Assembly (NCBI GenBank): GCA_021432635.1
Contig: MU270086.1
Location: 124,001 to 188,000, forward strand
Direction: 5' to 3'
Length of the DNA stretch: 64,000 nt
DNA from: Thozetella sp. PMI_491
Lineage: Eukaryota; Ascomycota; Sordariomycetes; Chaetosphaeriales; Chaetosphaeriaceae
This document shows, in pieces, positions 57,846 to 64,000 of the stretch; positions within the stretch are counted from its first letter, which is position 1; each line of letters opens with the position of its first letter. Made by a program: the position numbers and the translations under genes. Under the pieces are notes generated by a model. The model was not told the origin of the DNA. It saw only the letters and a list, made by a program, of their open reading frames with translations, and made no database searches.

Positions 57846-58161
57846 GCGCTCTTAGAGAGAGAGGCGCTCGAGAACCCCTTAGCGCTGGCCGTCTCTGGGC
57901 CAGGGCCGGTGATCTATTTTGCTTCTTGTTGTTTGAACTCCGGCAAGCGTGCAAATACCAATACCAAGTCGGCTCCTTTTTGTGATATAGTCTAAAAGAT
58001 CTATCTATATTTTATTTTCCCCATTGCCTCTTGCCACGTTGACTCCGGGCCCTTTTGATTTCCATGGCCCTCGAAGCAGAGGAGAGGAGACCCAAGTCCC
58101 CAAACCCAGGCGGTACCTTGACTAGGAATTGGCCGTCCGCTCTCCATTGAGTACAGAGCGA
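57846..58161. other. Spacer between convergent genes
   Basis: 316 bp between the ATPase and thioesterase stop codons. No feature other than an AT-rich stretch at about 57980-58020 that may hold the poly(A) signal. Confidence 0.5.
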
Positions 58162-58653
58162 TCAGCTCGACGAAGGGGGCTGATAGTAGCTGACGAATTT
58201 GGTGTGGCTGCCCGTGACTACGACTGTTCCCGGAACGCCATCCTTAGGAGCCTTGCGGATCTCAACCTGGGTGAAGCCGAGGCTCTTGCCGACCTTGTTG
58301 ATCCAAGCCTCAATCTCCAACGTGTCTCCCTCACGTGCACCGGACACGTACGAGATGTGAATGTCAGCGCTTACGCCCGTCTTGTCCAGGCCGGTGCTGG
58401 CGATGGCCATGCCGCCCGCCCAGTCGATGATGGTGCCCGACACGGCGCCGTGCAAGATGTTCTTGCCGTTGAGGTGCACCGGCTCCAGGTCAAGGTGCGC
58501 GATGATGCGCCCGTGGCTGGCGGAGACGAGCCGGATGTTGGAGAGCAGGATGTTGTAGATGGGGGATCGGGGCCGAATGCCGTCCCACACTTTTTGGACG
58601 TGGGCGACGATCTCGGGCGACGACGCCGCCGTCTGTGCGCTGCTGCTCGCCAT
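58162..58653 (-). CDS. Hotdog-fold acyl-CoA thioesterase (4HBT/ACOT13-like)
   Basis: Intronless, 163 aa. The frame extends upstream past the chosen ATG (58653, MASSSAQTAASSPEIV), but that extension lacks family similarity. Motifs: RLVSASHGRIIAHLDLEP for the first strands, then LNGKNILHGAVSGTIIDWAG with the HG-turn and the Asp expected at the active site. VSADIHISYVSGAREGDTLE and GKSLGFTQVEI complete the fold. Length is that of a single-hotdog enzyme of the human ACOT13 type, which hydrolyses acyl-CoA thioesters. It is followed upstream, on the same strand, by the cyclase gene. Confidence 0.92.
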   Translation of the reverse strand: MASSSAQTAASSPEIVAHVQKVWDGIRPRSPIYNILLSNIRLVSASHGRIIAHLDLEPVHLNGKNILHGAVSGTIIDWAGGMAIASTGLDKTGVSADIHISYVSGAREGDTLEIEAWINKVGKSLGFTQVEIRKAPKDGVPGTVVVTGSHTKFVSYYQPPSSS

Positions 58654-58971
58654 GGTGTGAGTGGTGAGGGAGGGGATGGGGAGGCGGACGGCCGGGTGGA
58701 AACAGTGGTCAAAGTTTTCGGGTTCTGCGTGCTTTGTGTGGCTGTCCCGGGTTTTATGGGACCGGGGATCGGCTAATGCCACTTCCCAATCCGAGTCCTC
58801 CGGACCCAACCGGGCCTTCCGCCAAACTACCGAACCCGCACTGGGAAATTCCAAAACGATCACATTGGCCCCAGGTTTTGACACTGGAAGAAGTTATATT
58901 GTAGCTACGGTGTCTGCCCTATACTGCCAGGTAGGGCGCAGCTCCCTTCGCTCTAAGCCGCTCCACGCAAC
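58654..58971. other. Spacer between thioesterase and cyclase genes
   Basis: 318 bp on the promoter side of the thioesterase gene. No TATA element was evident. Confidence 0.5.
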
Positions 58972-60122
58972 TCAGAAGATCGCGATCGCGTTCGGGGGCG
59001 TCCCCACGAGGCCCGGGAGGTTCAGCGGAATGGAGGTGAGCATGAAGCTATACCGGCCGAGTTTCTGGCATTGCGCCGACAGCGCCTTGAGATCCCACAG
59101 CTCCCCCATGGGCAGCCCAAACTCGGTCAGGAACCAAGGGTGCAAAACTGGGAGTGGTTAGTGTCCGCCGTCTGGATCCGGAGTCCGTCCCTGCAGGAGC
59201 ACGTACCTAGCGTTGTCGCATCTCCTACCGAGCCATCGGGCTTGAGGGGTGGGTACGCCTCGAAGGCGTGCATGTCGCCAGCCACGGCGGCGAAGCGCTT
59301 GTCCCACACCCACCGCGCCGTCTCCTCGGCTCCGTGGACGCCGGACAAGGTGCCTTGCTGCATCTTGCCGAAGATCTCGGGGGTCGGATTCTCCAGAGCC
59401 TCCGTGTAGCCGGTACGGATGATTAGGATATCACCAGGCTTAAACTCGACGCCCTGGTGCTTCGCGACCGCATCGATCTCTTCCACTGTGATGCGGTGCC
59501 CGTCGAGCGGGCAGAAGTCGGCACCGGTGGTCTCGTCGACGTAGCGCTTGTAGTCAATCAAGACGCCGCGCCCCACGATACCGCCGCGGGCATGCCAGTG
59601 ATCCAACGTAGGAAGCGTGTTCGCCTCGGTGGACGACACCGAGAGAAGGGCCTTGTCCGGCTTGGCACCATTATACGCCAGCCCCGCCTCGTCGACCACG
59701 TGGCAAAAACTATCCCACTGGCTGCTGAACTGCGTGTTGAACTCGATCTCGTCGTCAAATCCGTGGCCGGGCATGCCGCAGTCCTCTAGCGTCTTGACGC
59801 GGTGGTTCGGGGCGATGCGGAAGGGCCAGGGGAACTTGATGGCGTTGAGCGGCCAGCTAGAGAAGACGTCAAGTCAGCAGAGCCAGGAGCCGGGGTGCGA
59901 GAACGGGCTGAAAAGAGAAGGAAACGGGCCGGCTCACTTGAGGGACACCGAGATACCGTCCCTAACTTCGGATGCCGCTGCCTTGACTACTTCTGGGGTG
60001 AGGAAGTTCAAGGTGCCGTAAACATCCTTCTTGCGGTCCTTGTCGAAAACGCCCCATGCACAGCCCTTACGCCGGCCTTCGACGGCAGGGAGATGGTCAA
60101 AGTCAGGGACGTTGCTCGCCAT
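58972..60122 (-). CDS. Putative cyclase / kynurenine-formamidase-like metal hydrolase (PF04199 type)
   Basis: Three exons, complement(join(58972..59147,59207..59856,59938..60122)), 336 aa. Starts MASNVPDFDHLPAVEG; exon 1 ends at DGISVSLN, the conserved strand before the catalytic region. The metal-site region reads FSSQWDSFCHVVDEAGLAYN. This is the fungal variant in which the bacterial HxGTHxD motif is replaced and a Trp-Asp and a His remain. Further family blocks are RGGIVGRGVLIDYKRYVD, DILIIRTGYTEALENP, AVAGDMHAFEAYP and, after the last intron, LHPWFLTEFGLPMGELWDL. Fungal members are widespread and mostly uncharacterised; bacterial ones include formamidases and isatin hydrolase. Substrate unknown. 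A divergent monooxygenase gene lies 2 kb away. Confidence 0.9.
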
Positions 60123-62092
60123 GGTGCCAGAATGCCTCCTCGATCCTGCAGGGAAGTTCTGGGAAGCTGTTGTAAGCGGAAATGACGCGACGATTCCGGG
60201 ATATAGAGCACTGTCACATCCGTGAGGGAGGGGCAGCAGGAGCAGCTGAGACGGGCGGGCGCTGGAAACCCTCCATGTCTATAAAGGAGCTAGGTGAAGA
60301 GTAGGGTCCGTAGGCTGATTTCCTCATTAGGTTGCTGCTAAAGACCGCCCTCAATGTGGCGGCGTCGTGACAAACGGCTATGCGACCGTGCCCCCCCTCC
60401 AGCTGCGGCAGTTGGACGCTAGTAACCTTGTCAGGGTGGCGGAGGGAGGCGATTGGCTGCGGGGAGTTGGCCGCCGCGGGGAGCTACCACCTCGGGGAGT
60501 TAGGGAGCGGCGTGGTTTCTACAGGCTAGGTACTTTCGGTAGGCACAGGGAGGTGTTGCAGATAATAAGGCCTGGTCTGTCTAGTCTTGCAAGGTAGAAG
60601 ACTCCTGCGTCCATTCCATCTAGGTGCATCTCAGCCACCCCCAAAACACCTCATTCTACCTAGGTATATTAGGGATACACGAGCCAACCAATCGGATGAG
60701 AAAAGAATACTAGTGTGCGGAGGAGAAAAAGCATCTTCAAGGGCCTTTTGGCTCGTCCAATATCGCTCTACCAGACGATTTAGCATGGAAGTTACGCAAC
60801 AGGACCCTACACTCTGACTGGGCATCGACCGCTGCCCAGTGGAGAGGTTATGCATGTGGGGGCCATTTTATGAACGCCTGAGAGGGAGGACGGCCCGGTT
60901 CGCAGAACATCCGATGAATATATTCCGTTTCGCGGCGCCAGCTGGGGATGGGGTTGCAGTCGAACCAGAGCAATCACTGCCAAGTTGTAGCGGTCGGCCC
61001 ACACAGACAGGGGAGTGCTAAAGCTAGTAATGGAAAGCGACTTGCGCAGAGGGGAAGAGGGGGGAAGGTGATTGCCGAGAGCGAGGCACAAGGGAAGAGG
61101 TACTGGTACGTATCTCTGGTGCGACGGATTTATATCACAAAATGATATATCCAGGCAGGTAGAGCACGAGACAGTAAGATAAATAACTTTCTGTACGGTA
61201 GATTTATATAATGAGACCGCAGCTTATTGTGAGCAGAAAGCGTCAATAGAGGTGGGGGAAGGGGGAAGGTTGGTGAGAGAGATGAGAGGTGACGTCGAGG
61301 GGAGCTAAGGTAGGGGATCAACTACCGCCCGCTTTCCTTCCGCCCCTCCATGACAAGGCTAAGGTACCTACGTAACTAGCACAAGAACGCACAAGTACGC
61401 TCGCACCTTCCTATCTCCGTGCTAATGGCAGCTCTACAGACCGTATCCGTATTTTAGCGCATTCGCCCCGCGAGCGCAGCTTCACCCGTCGCAATTTTCT
61501 TCTTACAGACCTAGTCGGCAGCATGTCGACGATCGACAATGCTTCCTAAGGGTCTGGGTCTGCATCCTTGGCCGCAGCCGGCCTCTTTATCGAGCCCGAC
61601 CCCGGTCCCGAATACGATTGCGGGTGGAACGAGCATTCGGGTTGGTGGCTTGGTTCTGTGGTTCGTTGGTTCGTTGGTTCGCTCTGTTGCTCGGACCGTA
61701 ACCCACTGCTGCACAGATCGCCCAGCTACCCGGGCGAAGACCACGGCGGTCGGGGAGCTGCAGCTCCAGGTTACAGTACATACCTAGTAGTTTGCCCACT
61801 GGTTATTAGCCAGCGGTACGGGAGGAGGCAGCACGGTGGCACTGTGGTGCTGCACCTCGCGCACTTGGTAGAACCCCTGTATGCTGCAAACGTCGGTTAT
61901 TTATACAACCATGCTTTCTGCTGATCCAAGTTTCTGCGCCCCCTTCCCGACTGCTGCTAGGCCTGCGCGTAGACCCAGAAATCCTATCTTCCCCAGCTGT
62001 AGCGAGAGACGATTCTCGCCCACCTGACCACTCCCAAACCTGTAAAGGAGCGTCTCGTCGCTTCGCACCCCCTCAGGATATTCCGAGGCACC
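60123..62092. other. Divergent promoter region, cyclase and monooxygenase
   Basis: 2.0 kb without a supported gene. It contains a TATA-like TTATTTATAC near 61898-61908 about 185 bp before the monooxygenase ATG, an AT-rich stretch at 61125-61215 and a short GGTTCGTT repeat at 61660-61681. Confidence 0.5.
61660..61681. repeat. Short tandem repeat GGTTCGTT, about 2.75 copies
   Basis: Three consecutive copies of GGTTCGTT, the last incomplete, within a longer GTTGGT-rich stretch starting near 61640. Confidence 0.7.
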
Positions 62093-64000
62093 ATGAGTGC
62101 CGCCCAGGAGCAAACGCCGAGCGAGGCAGCCCTGAAGCTAGCTGCTCTCCAGCAGCGCTACAGCGAGGAGGCGGCCAAGCGATACCGGTCTGATGGCTTG
62201 GCCCAGTTCGTCCAGCTCCAGCATGCTGAGGACGACCGGCTCCGGGCGCTGGGTGACGATCCTTGGGCCGACCATGCTGCGCTCAACGCGGCAAACCCAG
62301 TGCAAGACGGTACCACCTACAAGTACCTCATCCTCGGAACGGGATATGGCGGGCTCCTAATCGCTGTGAGACTCATCCAGCATGGCGCCGCCACCGCCGA
62401 CGACATCCGCTTCGTCGACACCGCCGGAGGCTTCGGCGGCACATGGTACTGGAACAGATATCCCGGCTTGCACTGCGATGTGGAAAGCTACACCTATATG
62501 CCGCTCCTAGAAGAGACCGGATACGTTCCGACCCACAAGTACGCGTCGGGCGTCGAGCTGCGGGAGCATGCCGACCGCATCGCCTCGCAGTGGAACCTGA
62601 CCGACAAGGCGCTATTTCGTACCCAGGTGAAGGCATCGTCGTGGGACGACAGCACCCAGCTCTGGACCACAGAAGTTACCGAAGGGCGAGGCCCCTCAGC
62701 GGAGCCAGTCAGCAGGAAGATCCGATCCGAATACATCATCCAGGCCCCCGGTGTCCTGTCAAAACCCCAGCTGGCTAGAATCCCGGGGCTCGAGACCTTC
62801 GGCGGCGAACTCCTCCACACCGCGCGCTGGGATTATGGTGTCTCCGGCGGCTCACCTGAGAACCAAGTTCTCACCGGTTTCGAGGGGAAGCGCGTGGGCA
62901 TCATTGGCACCGGCGCAACTGCAGTCCAAGTGGTGCCGTCAGTGGCCAAGTACGCCAAGGAATTCTACGTCTTCCAGCGAACGCCGTCGAGCGTGAACTG
63001 GCGGGGTCAGAAGCCAACAGATCCGGAGGAGTTCCGAACCAAGATCGCCCACGGCAAGGGTTGGCAGCTGGAGCGCATGGCGAACCTGGCACGCTACAAT
63101 GCCAACGCGCCCCGCCCTGACGACGTGAATCTCGTGAACGATGCGTGGACCGAGCTCACATCCTACTGTGCCATCGTTGGCTCTCCCACTTGGGGGATCA
63201 TCGAACCAACACCCGAGAAGATCGGTGAGCACCTCGGCCGGCTCCTGGCCATGGACGTCCCGCACGCCGAGAGAATACGCGCACGCGTCGACGAGATCGT
63301 CAAGGACCCCGACACGGCGAGCAAACTCAAGGGGTGGTACCCGACCTGGTGCAAGCGCCCGACCTTCAGCGACCTTTACCTGCAGGCCTTCAACCAGCCG
63401 AACGTGCACCTAGTCGACACGGACGGCAAGGGCGTCACCGCCATCACTAAGGACGGCGCCGTCGTGGGTGACAAGGAGTACCCCCTGGACGTCATTATCC
63501 TCGCCACCGGCTACCGCACGCCCGCCGAAGGAGGTGGCAGCCCCGCCGTACGCGCCGCCATCGACATCTCCGGCCGCGGGGGCAAGTCCCTCCATGAGAA
63601 GTGGGAGACACAAGGTGCTAGCACGCTCCACGGCGTGACTAGCAACAGCTTCCCAAACTTGTTCTTCGCGTCGCCGTCGCAGTCGGCCGCAACGGGGAAC
63701 TTCGTCATGGCGCTTGAGGTGACCTTTGCGCACGTGGCACACATCATCGCCGAAGCCGAACGGCGGGCGGGTGCGGGCAAGCGCGCCATCGTCGAGGCCG
63801 CGGTCGAGGCCGAAGAGGCCTTTGCCGGGGAGATTATGCGCCGCGCCGCCTTCTTCAGCACCGTGACCGTGTGCACACCGGGCTATCTCACTTCGGAAGG
63901 CGAGTTCAGCAAACACGCTCAGGACCCCGCCCACATGATGAAGGCGGCCCGGGCTGGCCTCTGGACCGAGGGCATGCAGGCTTGGATGGACCACCTCCAG
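62093..64000 (+). CDS. Baeyer-Villiger flavin monooxygenase (3' truncated by window end)
   Basis: Open from the ATG at 62093 (MSAAQEQTPSEAALKLAALQ) through the last base, 636 codons without stop or intron. The N-terminal extension of about 80 residues precedes the first FAD Rossmann motif (YLILGTGYGGLLIAVRL). GGFGGTWYWNRYPGLHCDVE and SYTYMPLLEETGY, typical of BVMOs, follow. The type-I BVMO fingerprint FxGxxxHxxxW is present as FGGELLHTARW, and the NADPH-binding Rossmann motif is VGIIGTGATAVQVVPSVAKY. The ATG motif near the end of the FAD domain is VIILATGYRTPAEGGG, and SNSFPNLFFASPSQSA follows. Such enzymes insert oxygen next to a ketone to form esters or lactones. Only the far C-terminus is missing. 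Substrate unknown. Confidence 0.95.
   Translation, partial: MSAAQEQTPSEAALKLAALQQRYSEEAAKRYRSDGLAQFVQLQHAEDDRLRALGDDPWADHAALNAANPVQDGTTYKYLILGTGYGGLLIAVRLIQHGAATADDIRFVDTAGGFGGTWYWNRYPGLHCDVESYTYMPLLEETGYVPTHKYASGVELREHADRIASQWNLTDKALFRTQVKASSWDDSTQLWTTEVTEGRGPSAEPVSRKIRSEYIIQAPGVLSKPQLARIPGLETFGGELLHTARWDYGVSGGSPENQVLTGFEGKRVGIIGTGATAVQVVPSVAKYAKEFYVFQRTPSSVNWRGQKPTDPEEFRTKIAHGKGWQLERMANLARYNANAPRPDDVNLVNDAWTELTSYCAIVGSPTWGIIEPTPEKIGEHLGRLLAMDVPHAERIRARVDEIVKDPDTASKLKGWYPTWCKRPTFSDLYLQAFNQPNVHLVDTDGKGVTAITKDGAVVGDKEYPLDVIILATGYRTPAEGGGSPAVRAAIDISGRGGKSLHEKWETQGASTLHGVTSNSFPNLFFASPSQSAATGNFVMALEVTFAHVAHIIAEAERRAGAGKRAIVEAAVEAEEAFAGEIMRRAAFFSTVTVCTPGYLTSEGEFSKHAQDPAHMMKAARAGLWTEGMQAWMDHLQ

Overview
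The window is nuclear DNA of a filamentous ascomycete, most likely a sordariomycete. Genes carry many short introns (about 50-240 bp) with GT..AG borders, third codon positions are GC-rich, and the conserved proteins (Elp3, Rpt2, uL13, Grr1, Ubc1, succinate-CoA ligase alpha, Aim18) read as fungal. Genes lie on both strands with no operons. I rebuilt every exon junction by hand from splice signals, phase and protein-family sense, and each finished model is an integral number of codons.

Layout. 1-1.3 kb: 3' end of a seven-helix receptor. 3.8-6.5 kb: a Gfo/Idh/MocA oxidoreductase and an SDR-like protein. 7.7-10.2 kb: a secreted mucin-like Ser/Thr protein with a 27-bp minisatellite and a His-rich tail. 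12.1-13.1 kb: Fe/Mn superoxide dismutase. 14.9-16.2 kb: a GIY-YIG (T5orf172) protein. 18.4-20.6 kb: an amino-acid transporter. 21.2-26.2 kb: an accessory-looking pair, a BBE-type flavoprotein oxidase and a LaeA-like methyltransferase with nine exons, set among AT-richer spacers. 28-47 kb is a conserved core: ELP3, succinate-CoA ligase alpha, Ubc1-type E2, RPT2, uL13, a BAG-domain protein, a glutaredoxin and an Aim18-like protein. A 95-N assembly gap lies at 45.8 kb. 47-58 kb: Grr1 F-box/LRR protein, a 4.2-kb gene-poor spacer, and a ten-exon P-type ATPase of Na,K-ATPase type. 58-64 kb: hotdog thioesterase, putative cyclase, and a divergent Baeyer-Villiger monooxygenase cut by the window end.

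How genes relate. Several neighbours share a theme without proof of co-regulation. The Ubc1-type E2 and RPT2 are divergent, with Grr1 further along (ubiquitin-proteasome). ELP3 and succinate-CoA ligase alpha share a 467-bp bidirectional spacer. The monooxygenase, cyclase and thioesterase at the right end could be a small catabolic or secondary-metabolite set. Nothing here is clearly a new system. The best leads are unusual residues in the oxidase and the ATPase, microexons in the LaeA-like gene, alternative starts (glutaredoxin, BAG protein, SOD), the His-rich mucin tail, a strong hairpin at 52.55 kb, and repeated long G/C homopolymers.
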